Positions 9,693 to 17,086 of a stretch of DNA of 36,744 nt are shown here, in pieces. A program made the translations under genes and the position numbers. Under the pieces are notes generated by a model. That model did not search any database and was not told where the DNA came from. It saw nothing but the letters and a program-made list of their open reading frames with translations. Source of the stretch: Bacteroidaceae bacterium (GTDB taxonomy: Bacteria > Bacteroidota > Bacteroidia > Bacteroidales > Muribaculaceae); contig JAETNO010000027.1 of the NCBI GenBank assembly GCA_021768245.1, positions 1 through 36,744 of the forward strand, given 5' to 3'. Each line of letters begins with the position of its first letter. The stretch's first letter is position 1.

Positions 9693-10616
9693 TTATTTAA
9701 ATTTAGGGAACATTTTACGTACATGGAGTATCACTTTGTCAACAGATTTGTCGCCAATGACAATGGTTGTCGCAAGCACGATTAATATTCCTCCAATGAT
9801 TTCCCTTGATGTTATAGTCTGTCCAAGCACTGTCACACTCAATATGACCGCTGACACAGGCTCAAGCGCCCCAAGTATAGCTGTTGGCGTAGAGCCTATT
9901 AACTGGATGGCTCTTGTCGTACAAGCCAGTGATAAAACGGTAGGGATAACCGCGAGGGCCAACAGATTAAGCCATCCGGTCGCTACTGACGGCAAGGTCA
10001 GTTCATAGCCCATAGGAATCAACACTACATATACCATACATCCCCAGCTCAGTACATAGAAAAGTAGTTTCGTAGTCGGTATGGATTTGATTTTAGTAGA
10101 TACATTCACGAAGATGATATACAGGGCATAAGTCAATGCCGAGACCATGACGAGCAGGCATCCGAAAGGGCTTAACAGTTGTCCTCCCTGAGGCTTCATG
10201 AGCAGCATCAGCCCACCGCACATAAGGATGAGGCAAAGGGCTACCGTGATTTTAAACCTTTCATGGAAAAAGAAAATCATCATGACCGCTACCATTATGG
10301 GATAAACGAAAAGTAAGGTCGATGCTATGCCCGAGTTCATGTATTTATAGCTTTCAAATAACGTAAGTGACGAAAGCGCCATCAATATACCGAGGATTGC
10401 GGTCGGTCCGATTTTATCCTTTGACATTGTGAAAGGAACCCCTCTCACACCCATTACGAGCGCGAGCAGAGGGATTCCCATCATATATCTGAAAAGAAGA
10501 ACCGTGTTTGGATTCATGCCTTGGTCATAAAGAGGAATGGCAAATGCCGGATTTGTACCATAGGCCGCAGCTGCTATAGCCGCCAATAGATATCCTTTTA
10601 GTTCAGCCGTTTTCAT
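9693..10616 (-). CDS. EamA/DMT-family inner-membrane exporter
   Basis: A 307-residue membrane protein of the drug/metabolite transporter superfamily. It has about ten hydrophobic segments in two EamA repeats, one beginning YLLAAIAAAAYGTNPAFAIP and the second beginning LLSPFGCLLVMVSALTYALY. The second repeat ends with TAILGALEPVSAVILSVTVLGQ, the usual helix-9 signature. The start was placed at 10616 because its ATG overlaps the cupin stop (ATGA), which indicates translational coupling; a longer reading from 10724 would lie inside the cupin gene. The substrate is not predictable from sequence; family members export amino acids, nucleosides or drugs. It is probably controlled by the divergent HxlR-type regulator. 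Confidence 0.93.
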   Translation of the reverse strand: MKTAELKGYLLAAIAAAAYGTNPAFAIPLYDQGMNPNTVLLFRYMMGIPLLALVMGVRGVPFTMSKDKIGPTAILGILMALSSLTLFESYKYMNSGIASTLLFVYPIMVAVMMIFFFHERFKITVALCLILMCGGLMLLMKPQGGQLLSPFGCLLVMVSALTYALYIIFVNVSTKIKSIPTTKLLFYVLSWGCMVYVVLIPMGYELTLPSVATGWLNLLALAVIPTVLSLACTTRAIQLIGSTPTAILGALEPVSAVILSVTVLGQTITSREIIGGILIVLATTIVIGDKSVDKVILHVRKMFPKFK

Positions 10617-11023
10617 AGCATGTTTTGGCGTTCCGTAATTTCTGCGTCGGTCATTGTGTAGCCTCCGAGACTTCCCTCTTTCGCCTGTATGCAGATGTAA
10701 GCCATAGGGGAAGTGGATGTGCATTTCAGATTCCTGTCACAATTGGTGGCAACGCGTACGACGGAACCTTCCTCTATGTCGAAAACATCATCATCAACCT
10801 GGAATTTTCCTGCACCTGAGAGAATAATATAATTTTCCTCATTTTCTTTATGGCTGTGGAAGAATGGCACAGCCGCGCCTGTTGGTAGTGTTCCGAATGA
10901 TATTTCACAGGAAGTCGCTCCTGTGGCATCCTTAACGAATTGCTTGCCTTCGAAAACATGGAGGTTGCCTACTGATACATGAGAGAATTTCTTGCCGGAG
11001 TTTAATACTTTAATTTCGTTCAT
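10613..11023 (-). CDS. Single-domain cupin protein
   Basis: A 136-residue cupin. Metal ligands fit the cupin motif 1 spacing: H56 and H58 in FFHSHKENEEN, E63, then G70 in IILSGAGKF. Motif 2 is degenerate, with ATNCDRNLKC where a third histidine is usual. The family covers small isomerases, dioxygenases and sensors, so no reaction can be assigned. The gene overlaps the EamA exporter by four bases and lies divergent from the HxlR regulator, which suggests a stress- or electrophile-inducible detoxification and export pair. Its promoter is at 11087-11117. Confidence 0.9.
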   Translation of the reverse strand: MNEIKVLNSGKKFSHVSVGNLHVFEGKQFVKDATGATSCEISFGTLPTGAAVPFFHSHKENEENYIILSGAGKFQVDDDVFDIEEGSVVRVATNCDRNLKCTSTSPMAYICIQAKEGSLGGYTMTDAEITERQNML

Positions 11024-11086
11024 AACATCAAGTCTTATTTTAATTTACTAACTTTGTAACTGAAACACACTTTCGTTTGGATAGCG

Positions 11087-11117
11087 CAAAGTTAATTGTT
11101 TAAAGTTTAATATACAA
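11087..11117 (-). promoter_or_regulatory. Promoter of the cupin-EamA operon
   Basis: Minus-strand TAACTTTG (11094-11087) matches TAnnTTTG, with TTG (11117-11115) 20 bases upstream. A second TAACTTTG on the plus strand (11049-11056) faces it, so the 143-bp divergent region carries two oppositely directed -7-like boxes. The plus-strand box has no convincing -33 element and is about 110 bases before the HxlR start. Confidence 0.55.
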
Positions 11118-11166
11118 GGCCTTACGAAAACGGAAGCCACTTACATAAAAGTAACCATAATTGAAT

Positions 11167-11544
11167 ATGAACAGCTTACCGCTACAAGAAAATCTGAAAA
11201 AATATACTGCCATCGAATCCTGTCCAGTGCGAAATGTCATATCCCGTTTTTCAGGCAAATGGGCCATGCTGATATTATGTGTCCTTTCTGAGAATGAATG
11301 TATCCGTTTCAATGCCATCGGGAAGGCTATTCCCGATATATCTCCGAAGGTTCTTACCGAGACATTGAAAAATCTTGAGGCGGATGGTCTTGTTAACCGC
11401 AAACTTTATGCTGAAATCCCGCCGAGGGTTGAATATTCATTGACAGCTCTCGGGAAAAGTCTCATCCCCGTGATTGGAACGATGATTGAATGGGCGATAT
11501 CCAATTTTGAAACCATAGCACATCGCCGGGGCGTGACGGAATAG
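11167..11544 (+). CDS. HxlR/YodB-family winged-helix regulator
   Basis: A 125-residue MarR-like regulator of the HxlR family. The start is the ATG at 11167; an in-frame TTG two codons earlier is less likely. The family core is clear: CPVRNVISRFSGKWAMLIL, then FNAIGKAIPDISPKVLTETL for the recognition helix, LEADGLVNRKLYAEIPPRVE for the wing, and YSLTALGKSLIPVI. Cys19, just before the first helix, is in the position where YodB, HypR and relatives carry their redox-sensing cysteine. It is divergent from the cupin-EamA operon, which family habit makes the probable target. It ends at a bidirectional hairpin before the converging zeta toxin gene. Confidence 0.93.
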   Translation: MNSLPLQENLKKYTAIESCPVRNVISRFSGKWAMLILCVLSENECIRFNAIGKAIPDISPKVLTETLKNLEADGLVNRKLYAEIPPRVEYSLTALGKSLIPVIGTMIEWAISNFETIAHRRGVTE

Positions 11545-11836
11545 TTAAATAATCTCGCATCCGTAATACCGATGAATTAAAGGGTATTATCAACCTGATT
11601 ATTGATTATGTTTGTATTTCAGATATATTGAATTATAAAATATATTTTAAGAATGACTAAGCAATAACAACGGCGAGCGACTCAATTGTATCGCTCGCCG
11701 TTGCTGTTGATTTAATTGTTTGGCTTACTTCACTTCCTTAAATCTAACCGCATCTGATTGACAGCAAGTTAGTGTTGCATGGTACAAATATGGTATTTCA
11801 AATTCATAAGAAACATATCGTTTACCTTACCGTTCT
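11545..11836. other. Intergenic region between converging genes
   Basis: About 290 AT-rich bases between the HxlR gene (plus) and the zeta toxin gene (minus). It holds one strong hairpin, annotated separately at 11668-11703. I see no open frame with protein-like features and no promoter. Confidence 0.7.
11668..11703. terminator. Bidirectional hairpin terminator
   Basis: A perfect 13-bp stem CAACGGCGAGCGA (11668-11680) pairs with TCGCTCGCCGTTG (11691-11703) around a 10-base loop. T-rich sequence follows on the plus side. It lies between two converging genes, where a shared terminator is expected. Confidence 0.7.
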
Positions 11837-12439
11837 TTATTTCGGAAGGATAGGTGCAGCCCATGCCGGTATGTCATCGACATAGCGTTTTACCAGCTCT
11901 CCATCACTCAAACGGAAGAGAAGCCGAGCCTCGGCATCCTCTATTGAGTTATCATAAACATAGAGCCGGTCAACAATCGGAGACAAGATTTCACAGTTGA
12001 CAATAGATTTGTCGTAGCGAGATATGATTTTGGGAATGGGTACATCATGGCCGCCGTTCAGCACTCGGTTCGCAACGCGCTTGGCGTTGATGGTAGGAGA
12101 TTCCGTTGACACAAAAAACAGTCTGATGAAAAATCCTGCCTCCTTAGCACGAAGAATATAATCAACCTTATCACTTGCCGACATCACGGTTTCAAAAATA
12201 TGACTCTTGCGTTCTGCCAAACATCTTTCACGCCAATCGTTGCAATAGTTAGCAGCCTTTAGAACTGCATCCTGATTGTTCCAATCGCCGAAAACATCAC
12301 GAGCTATGTTGTCGGGATTGATATACTCCGAATCCTCCAACCATTCGTGATGTAGTATTTTGGAAGTCACAGATGTCTTGCCCGAACCGTTAGGCCCGGC
12401 TATTACAATCAGAACAGGACGATGCTTACTTGCGACCAT
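11837..12439 (-). CDS. Zeta-toxin-family P-loop kinase
   Basis: A 200-residue protein of the zeta toxin/AAA kinase group. Walker A is GPNGSGKT (residues 15-22). Next come YINPDNIARDVFG, in the usual position of the conserved aspartate, and SHIFETVMSASDK, the segment that matches the ETTLS-type substrate motif of these kinases. LFFVSTESPTINAKRVANRV with GGHDVPIPKIISRY carries the arginines that normally contact phosphate. Characterised zeta toxins phosphorylate UDP-N-acetylglucosamine and block peptidoglycan synthesis; whether this chromosomal relative does so is inference. The start overlaps the upstream small gene by 14 bases, the layout of a coupled toxin-antitoxin pair. Confidence 0.85.
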   Translation of the reverse strand: MVASKHRPVLIVIAGPNGSGKTSVTSKILHHEWLEDSEYINPDNIARDVFGDWNNQDAVLKAANYCNDWRERCLAERKSHIFETVMSASDKVDYILRAKEAGFFIRLFFVSTESPTINAKRVANRVLNGGHDVPIPKIISRYDKSIVNCEILSPIVDRLYVYDNSIEDAEARLLFRLSDGELVKRYVDDIPAWAAPILPK

Positions 12440-12641
12440 TCTTAATCCTATTTATTGTATCTCCCCATTTTTCCTGAGCCACAAGCCTCGCAGCCTCGAT
12501 TCCGGCAGCCACACGCTCAGCAGCCCTGCGAGTGCTTTCGCGGGCATCTTCGGCAACCTCGCGCATAATCTGAGCCATGCGCTCGTCGCCCGGTTCCTCC
12601 ATCGACGTCAGCCGATAACTATTCATCTGCTCTTCCGACAT
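12426..12641 (-). CDS. Probable antitoxin of the zeta pair
   Basis: A 71-residue, highly charged and mostly helical protein (EEPGDERMAQIMREVAEDAR, then STRRAAERVAAGIEAARLVA). The start MSEEQMNSYRLT was preferred over one 27 codons upstream because a TAACTTTG -7 box ends 27 bases before it and would lie inside the longer version. Its 3' end overlaps the toxin start by 14 bases, with the antitoxin first, the usual order. No DNA-binding fold is obvious, unlike classical epsilon antitoxin, so the antitoxin role rests on position, size and coupling. Confidence 0.75.
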   Translation of the reverse strand: MSEEQMNSYRLTSMEEPGDERMAQIMREVAEDARESTRRAAERVAAGIEAARLVAQEKWGDTINRIKNGRK

Positions 12642-12668
12642 AATCAATAATCCTTTCTTATCCAACGC

Positions 12669-12676
12669 CAAAGTTA
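12669..12676 (-). promoter_or_regulatory. -7 box of the zeta toxin-antitoxin operon
   Basis: Minus-strand TAACTTTG fits TAnnTTTG and ends 27 bases before the antitoxin ATG. No TTG is found at the usual -33 spacing. Confidence 0.5.
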
Positions 12677-12711
12677 CGAAAAAAGTGCAAATTGACATTG
12701 CGTTTTTGACG

Positions 12712-13350
12712 CTATTCGACATAATTAGTACTCATATTTGCGACATCAATGAACATCTTTACCCGAGCAAGGTATTCGCGAAGTGTGTTTTTGATGCGGC
12801 TGCATTGGTTCTTCGATGGTTGAGCGTTGTAGCCTACTGCGTGAATGCCATATTTGTCTGCAAGGTATATGGCTCGTTCATTATGGTATCTCTGTGAAAT
12901 CAGGATGAGGCTATCCAATCCATAGACCATTTTTGCTTTGGCAATAGAATTGAGTGTTCTCGTCCCCTCATAGTCAAGTATGATTCTGTCTGCCAGTACA
13001 CCTCTCGCCACAAGGGAGTCCAATATCACCTTTGGCTCGTCATATCCGTTTTTCTGCGATTGAGTATAATTGCCTCCGCTGACAATGATAAAATCCACCT
13101 TTCCTGATTTATACAACTCATCCGCCGCCTTTATGCGATTGTCAAAATAGAAATTACGTGCTCCGCCGGGCGTGATGGGCGATGTAGCCACGAGGAGCCC
13201 ATATTTCAGAGGTGGCACATCCCCTATATCGTCAAAAGTGCGACCAGAGGCATTGAAAGAGACAACATCATAAACAACAACCACCAACAGGACTATAATA
13301 GCCATGAAGATAGACCCTATTCTAATCCACTTTTTCATAGTCTGATTCAA
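12712..13350 (-). CDS. SanA/YdcF-type (DUF218) membrane-anchored protein
   Basis: A 212-residue protein with one N-terminal membrane helix (WIRIGSIFMAIIVLLVVVVY) and a periplasmic ElyC/SanA/YdcF domain. Family signatures are RNFYFDNRIKAADELYKSGK, FIIVSGGN, YDEPKVILDSLVARGV, ILDYEGTRTLNSIAKAK and LISQRYHNERAIYLA. Family members affect envelope barrier function and vancomycin sensitivity at high temperature in enterobacteria; the biochemical activity is unclear. It overlaps the preceding gene by up to 29 bases, or 17 if translation begins at the inner ATG (MKKWIR), so it is the last member of a translationally coupled run that starts near 16 kb. Confidence 0.9.
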   Translation of the reverse strand: MNQTMKKWIRIGSIFMAIIVLLVVVVYDVVSFNASGRTFDDIGDVPPLKYGLLVATSPITPGGARNFYFDNRIKAADELYKSGKVDFIIVSGGNYTQSQKNGYDEPKVILDSLVARGVLADRIILDYEGTRTLNSIAKAKMVYGLDSLILISQRYHNERAIYLADKYGIHAVGYNAQPSKNQCSRIKNTLREYLARVKMFIDVANMSTNYVE

Positions 13351-13582
13351 TTTGTTCTCTTAATTTCCTGAGTTGGTGCTTTTTCTCACATTGTCTTTTC
13401 ATTCTTTTAGAGGACTCTTTATAGTATATAATCCAGATAAGAAAAGAAATTGGGAAGAATAGCAAAGAGATGAGTACGCCTACAACTATTAAAATTTGAA
13501 ATGAATGTTCAATGATGTAGCCTCCAAATGATCCTTTTTCATCTGGTTCAACTTCGAAAATCGGGTCGAAAGAATTATTCAT
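13322..13582 (-). CDS. Small single-pass membrane protein
   Basis: An 86-residue protein of unknown function, taken from MNNSFDPIF. An acidic N-terminus is followed by one long hydrophobic stretch (FQILIVVGVLISLLFFPISF plus LIWIIYY) that could form one or two helices. A strongly basic cytoplasmic tail follows (KESSKRMKRQCEKKHQLRKL). The start ATG overlaps the preceding Sel1 gene by eight bases, and the end overlaps the SanA-like gene, so it belongs to the same coupled operon. Confidence 0.75.
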   Translation of the reverse strand: MNNSFDPIFEVEPDEKGSFGGYIIEHSFQILIVVGVLISLLFFPISFLIWIIYYKESSKRMKRQCEKKHQLRKLREQIESDYEKVD

Positions 13583-14345
13583 CAGGTATGATTGGGAAAT
13601 CCTCAAAGTTGATATTGAGGCTGTCAGCCTTGTGTTGCCACAACTTGTTTTGCGGCTCAATGCGGCGCATCTCGGAAACGGCTTCCGGGTAATCCATCAT
13701 GGCAGCATGACGCATTACCTCAATAGCTTTGTCTCGGTCAGGCTCAGTCCCTATACCTGCCGAGTAGCACATTGCGAGATGCCATCCGGCACTTGGTGCG
13801 CCGAGTTCATAGGCTTTCGTAAGAAATTTGAACGCGTCATCACCTTTACCTTGATTCAAACAGGCAGAGCCACAGAATAGAGCCGCTTGCACATTGCCCG
13901 AATCAGCCGCCTTGGCAAGATATTTGATTGCATCAGCTTCATTCCTGTAATATAGACGCATTCCTTTTACCTCTAAAGCTACAGGATCATTAATGGCAAT
14001 TCCTTTATCAAGCCAATAATTGAGCCGTTGGCGATATAGTTCCAAAGTCACATCATCCAGTTCCGGGGTATCATAAACGGCAACTGTATCACACACGACA
14101 GAGTCCTCAACGACTTCAATTGCTTCAACCTCGACAACTTCTTCCACCTCTACGACTTCATAAGAATTTTCATCATAGAAACGGATAAGACGATGGAGTA
14201 TGGCAGTATCTCCCAGTTCTGCTATTCTTTCCCATTCTTGAAGCTGAGGGTTAACTGTGGTTGCTTTGTCCGTCTCAGCATACAGACTCATGGCAATAGC
14301 GAGGAGTGCAAATACTCCAGCGATTCCAAAAATTAATTTATTCAT
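13575..14345 (-). CDS. Exported Sel1-repeat protein
   Basis: A 256-residue protein starting at MNKLIFGIAGVF, which gives a signal peptide or N-terminal anchor (ends AMSLYAE). An unusual Glu/Val-rich segment (YEVVEVEEVVEVEAIEVVED) separates it from a C-terminal domain of Sel1-type helical repeats: ADAIKYLAKAADSGNVQAAL, DAFKFLTKAYELGAPSAGWH, and then DKAIEVMRHAAMMDYPEAVS. Such repeats usually scaffold protein complexes. Seven bases separate it from the preceding membrane-protein gene, and it overlaps the next by eight. Partner unknown. Confidence 0.85.
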   Translation of the reverse strand: MNKLIFGIAGVFALLAIAMSLYAETDKATTVNPQLQEWERIAELGDTAILHRLIRFYDENSYEVVEVEEVVEVEAIEVVEDSVVCDTVAVYDTPELDDVTLELYRQRLNYWLDKGIAINDPVALEVKGMRLYYRNEADAIKYLAKAADSGNVQAALFCGSACLNQGKGDDAFKFLTKAYELGAPSAGWHLAMCYSAGIGTEPDRDKAIEVMRHAAMMDYPEAVSEMRRIEPQNKLWQHKADSLNINFEDFPIIPDE

Positions 14346-14352
14346 AGTCGTA

Positions 14353-15162
14353 TTATTGTTTGATTTCTGTATAAGTCTCATTTTGAGTCGGTATTGCCTG
14401 ATTAGCAGGCTTCTTAAAGGTGTGGAAGATGTTGATTACATCTTTCACACCGAAGTATGTGGCCAGTGAGCCATAAAGGATATACATTCCGGAGAAAGCA
14501 AACGCTTCCGCGCTATTCTCTTTAATCATAATCGCTATCCCCAATACGAGGTAAAGTAAACCCAAGAGGGAGCAAACGATGGCAATCACCATCGACGTTA
14601 TTTGGAAGGCCTTATAATTGGCCGGACGCGGAGGTAGCATATCCTGATATGAGCGACCTTCGTGAGCCTCATAATACGAAGCGTAGTCCAACTGATAGGT
14701 CTCATCAGAAATCTCCATGCATCGCTCAGCAGTTGGGCCGTTATTGAGTTCAGATTTTGCTTTCATGAGTTTGGAGGAACGGGAGACAGCTCCGAACGTA
14801 AAGAACCCAAAGACGATGAGTGCTACCCAGTCGTTTACTCCGGCCTTGATTATGGCGAATAAAATCACGCACACCGTTACCAAGAAATATACCGATGTGA
14901 TTGTCTCAACCATGGCTTCGCGAGAAAGCCGTTTGCGAAATGATTCAACATTGCCAGTATAGACATCTTCAAGAATCGGAGCTATCTGCGAAACTCGTTC
15001 ATAGGTCAATGTTTTCGGCATTGAACGGTTGAGCACCCAGGAGAAACCCCATACCGCGGCAAGAGCCACAACGAAAGCATTGTTATTGACGAAATCGTTG
15101 TTTAACAGTCCGAGGATAGGATAAATCAATATCCAAAGGACGAAATAGAAACTTGTTTTCAT
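14353..15162 (-). CDS. Multi-pass membrane protein, unknown
   Basis: A 269-residue protein with about six hydrophobic segments: two near residues 5-45, two near 85-130, and two near 185-245. A soluble stretch of about 50 residues lies in the middle (SKLMKAKSELNNGPTAERCM). No family is recognised. The start overlaps the preceding gene's stop by four bases (ATGA), so the two are translationally coupled and probably function together. Confidence 0.8.
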   Translation of the reverse strand: MKTSFYFVLWILIYPILGLLNNDFVNNNAFVVALAAVWGFSWVLNRSMPKTLTYERVSQIAPILEDVYTGNVESFRKRLSREAMVETITSVYFLVTVCVILFAIIKAGVNDWVALIVFGFFTFGAVSRSSKLMKAKSELNNGPTAERCMEISDETYQLDYASYYEAHEGRSYQDMLPPRPANYKAFQITSMVIAIVCSLLGLLYLVLGIAIMIKENSAEAFAFSGMYILYGSLATYFGVKDVINIFHTFKKPANQAIPTQNETYTEIKQ

Positions 15163-15959
15163 GATTCTTCTGAGTTTTCAGGTTTTTGATTTGTAGTAAA
15201 ACCGACCGGGCGACGATTCTTTTTCTTATCAATCTGTTGGGCTGAAAGCTGTTGGTAACTGCCACGCATTTGTCCTTTGATGTCAAAGAATGAGTCAAGC
15301 ACTGCCTTGACGAAGGGAACATTGTCGGGACAAGCGGGATGGAGCATGATGTCGCGACGTGAGTGGAAACCGATTACCCCCTCTTCATCGGGAGCTGTCA
15401 TAACAACTGTCGGCCCAAAATTGAAGTTGGCAGCATTCATCGCTTCTCTAACTTTAGGCAATTCCAGGTCATCGGCTTTGATGGCCGACCACATCGGATC
15501 CCAAACACGGGCATACATCCCTCCAAATTCGATGTGAAAGTTCTCACCCTGATAAGATACCGAAAGAGTACCATCATCATTTTTTGTGGGCTTACAGCCA
15601 AGTTCTATAACCGCATCTCTGAAGATATCAATCGGATTTATTTCTTTTAGAACGTCCTTATCTGTAAGCCTTTGGCCCCTGTACCTCCAACTTTTCCACC
15701 AACCAATCACTATGCCAATTAAATATGGAAGAGCAAGCACTCCTGGAAGTATAAAAGCACCGTAGTTTAGAGTGCCCTCTTGGACCCCCAATCCCGCTGC
15801 TGCTACCATAATAAACCACAATACTATATAAAATCTTGTTATAATTTTTTCGCTTTTTGAACAAGGTAAATCGTTAATCCATTCTCGATATCTTGCAAGC
15901 GACCATTGGCCACCATATATGAGAGCCATCGCAAGTAATATTGATAATATTATTCCCAT
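15159..15959 (-). CDS. Membrane-anchored protein with YbjN-like domain
   Basis: A 266-residue protein. Three hydrophobic helices occupy the first 90 residues (GIILSILLAMALIYGGQW, then FYIVLWFIMVAAAGLG and AFILPGVLALPYLIGIVIGW). A soluble domain follows at about 108-235 (DIFRDAVIELGCKPTKNDDG, then LPKVREAMNAANFNFGPTVV, VPFVKAVLDSFFDIKGQM). Its alternation of helices and strands reminds me of the YbjN/type III chaperone-like fold, but this is a weak pattern call. The C-terminal tail is basic. It overlaps the next gene by four bases. Confidence 0.75.
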   Translation of the reverse strand: MGIILSILLAMALIYGGQWSLARYREWINDLPCSKSEKIITRFYIVLWFIMVAAAGLGVQEGTLNYGAFILPGVLALPYLIGIVIGWWKSWRYRGQRLTDKDVLKEINPIDIFRDAVIELGCKPTKNDDGTLSVSYQGENFHIEFGGMYARVWDPMWSAIKADDLELPKVREAMNAANFNFGPTVVMTAPDEEGVIGFHSRRDIMLHPACPDNVPFVKAVLDSFFDIKGQMRGSYQQLSAQQIDKKKNRRPVGFTTNQKPENSEES

Positions 15960-15975
15960 GAACGTCCAAACAATA

Positions 15976-16242
15976 TTAGTATTTTTTGATTTCTTTCACT
16001 GAACCGTAGGCTGATAGGCGTACCTTGAATGCTTCGTGGCAGTCGGAGCAAACATACTGGTGCCATGTGCGTCCATAACCGATATTGGTGCCGATGATTC
16101 CGAGACATCCGCCAGTAACCATGTTGATGAGTGTGCCACCGACGACAGAGCCTGTCACCGCGAGAGCATTACTGACCTTACCGTTGATCATTTTTGATGT
16201 GTGATAGCCACCGCAGTGGGGGCATTGTACTAATGTTGCCAT
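15976..16242 (-). CDS. Small zinc-ribbon protein with glycine-rich core
   Basis: An 88-residue protein with two CxxC knuckles, C7/C10 (QCPHCGGYHTS) and C65/C68 (VCSDCHEAFKV), that would form one zinc ribbon. Between them is a glycine-rich hydrophobic stretch (VTGSVVGGTLINMVTGGCLG) that could be membrane-active or a hairpin of two short helices. Function unknown. A copy of the recurrent promoter-like motif lies about 39 bases upstream, so it may begin its own transcript. Confidence 0.8.
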   Translation of the reverse strand: MATLVQCPHCGGYHTSKMINGKVSNALAVTGSVVGGTLINMVTGGCLGIIGTNIGYGRTWHQYVCSDCHEAFKVRLSAYGSVKEIKKY

Positions 16243-16280
16243 ATCTTCTGAATTTGTTTTAGTTGTTCTTACAGAATGTT

Positions 16281-16308
16281 ATCCCATATTGAGCGTAAAA
16301 GTAAATGA
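16281..16308 (-). promoter_or_regulatory. Recurrent upstream motif, copy c
   Basis: Plus-strand ATCCCATATTGAGCGTAAAA then GTAAATGA. It aligns with copies a and b in its ATnCC, ATATTG, AAAA and GTAAATG parts. On the minus strand it reads TCATTTAC-TTTT...CAATAT-GGGAT, ending about 39 bases before the zinc-ribbon start at 16242. Confidence 0.35.
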
Positions 16309-16312
16309 CTTA

Positions 16313-16573
16313 TCATCTCAATTTTAATTCAACCTCTTTTTTCAAAGAAAGCAGTTCCTCGTAATTGTGTCGGCTGGCTGTAATACGTTGCATCAAGTCT
16401 TCAGCTTCAGTAATCCTGTCAGGATGTTTGTCAGGATGAGCAGCAAGGCTCAATTCCTTATAAAGCCGTCGAGCCTTGACCATGCTGTCAATAACATTAG
16501 TGCTTTCATCTTTTTTGATTGTACATCTGAATCGCAGGCGTGCAAAAAATCGGCTTATCGGATTCCCTTTCAT
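16313..16573 (-). CDS. Minimal J-domain protein
   Basis: An 86-residue protein that is little more than a J domain. After a basic N-terminus, RRLYKELSLAAHPDKHPDR carries the HPD motif (residues 46-48) that stimulates the ATPase of DnaK. Helix III follows (AEDLMQRITASRHNYEELLS). The usual Gly/Phe and zinc-finger regions of DnaJ are absent, so it would recruit DnaK to a partner, not act as a general chaperone. It overlaps the preceding 136-residue gene by four bases (ATGA), making that protein its likely partner. Confidence 0.85.
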   Translation of the reverse strand: MKGNPISRFFARLRFRCTIKKDESTNVIDSMVKARRLYKELSLAAHPDKHPDRITEAEDLMQRITASRHNYEELLSLKKEVELKLR

Positions 16574-16980
16574 CTGATGTAGTATTGATTCAGATTGGCG
16601 AATTTTTTCAGAGCATAACTCTTTGACACACCGGTTGTCTTGCCTTTTATAGTCAATGTGTCAAATCCCATCGCCATCAATTGACGGACAAACGCGGCAT
16701 TGTCGGTTATGTATGCCGATAGTTCGTTAATCTCAGATTCTCTCAGAGACGAGTCGTTTTCGACCGAGATCTTGAATCCGCTACGAATCCACAGCGAGCT
16801 CATTTCGTGAGCGAAAGCACTGTTGCCTTGTGAAATCGACACTTTGCACAGACGGTTGAACTCGCCTGTTGTGAAATACTCCTTGAAAGCAGCGTTCATT
16901 TGTGATATTATCTTCATTCGCTCAAACGAACCGTCGAGTAGCGAGTTGATGAGATTTGTGAGAAGGGTCTTTATGTTCAT
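16570..16980 (-). CDS. Hypothetical protein coupled to the J-domain gene
   Basis: A 136-residue soluble protein without recognised domains. The first half is mostly helical (LLTNLINSLLDGSFERMKII); the second contains FVRQLMAMGFDTLTIKGKTT and ends in a basic, aromatic tail (KKFANLNQYYIR). It is the first gene of a small unit: its stop overlaps the J-domain start, and a promoter-like motif lies 30 bases upstream of its ATG. The arrangement suggests a client or adaptor for the J protein, which is inference. Confidence 0.75.
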   Translation of the reverse strand: MNIKTLLTNLINSLLDGSFERMKIISQMNAAFKEYFTTGEFNRLCKVSISQGNSAFAHEMSSLWIRSGFKISVENDSSLRESEINELSAYITDNAAFVRQLMAMGFDTLTIKGKTTGVSKSYALKKFANLNQYYIR

Positions 16981-17010
16981 GTCTGATATTGTGTTGCTTT
17001 ACATCAAAGG

Positions 17011-17039
17011 ATACCAATATTGTAAAAAAGGTAAATGCG
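17011..17039 (-). promoter_or_regulatory. Recurrent upstream motif, copy a
   Basis: Plus strand reads ATACCAATATTGTAAAAAAG then GTAAATGCG; on the minus strand this is GCATTTACC-TTTTTT...TTGGTAT, ending 30 bases before the start at 16980. It does not match the TAnnTTTG promoter. An imperfect hairpin (TGCGACAA/TTGCCGCA, 17036-17059) overlaps its upstream edge and may terminate the creD transcript. Confidence 0.4.
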
Positions 17040-17086
17040 ACAAAATCATTCTTGCCGCATTCACATGGTTTTCGATAGTATGTCGA

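Noticed and set aside
12685..12897. Plus-strand 70-codon frame over the SanA-like gene
   Set aside because: It lies opposite the 3' end of a well-supported family member and has no features of its own.
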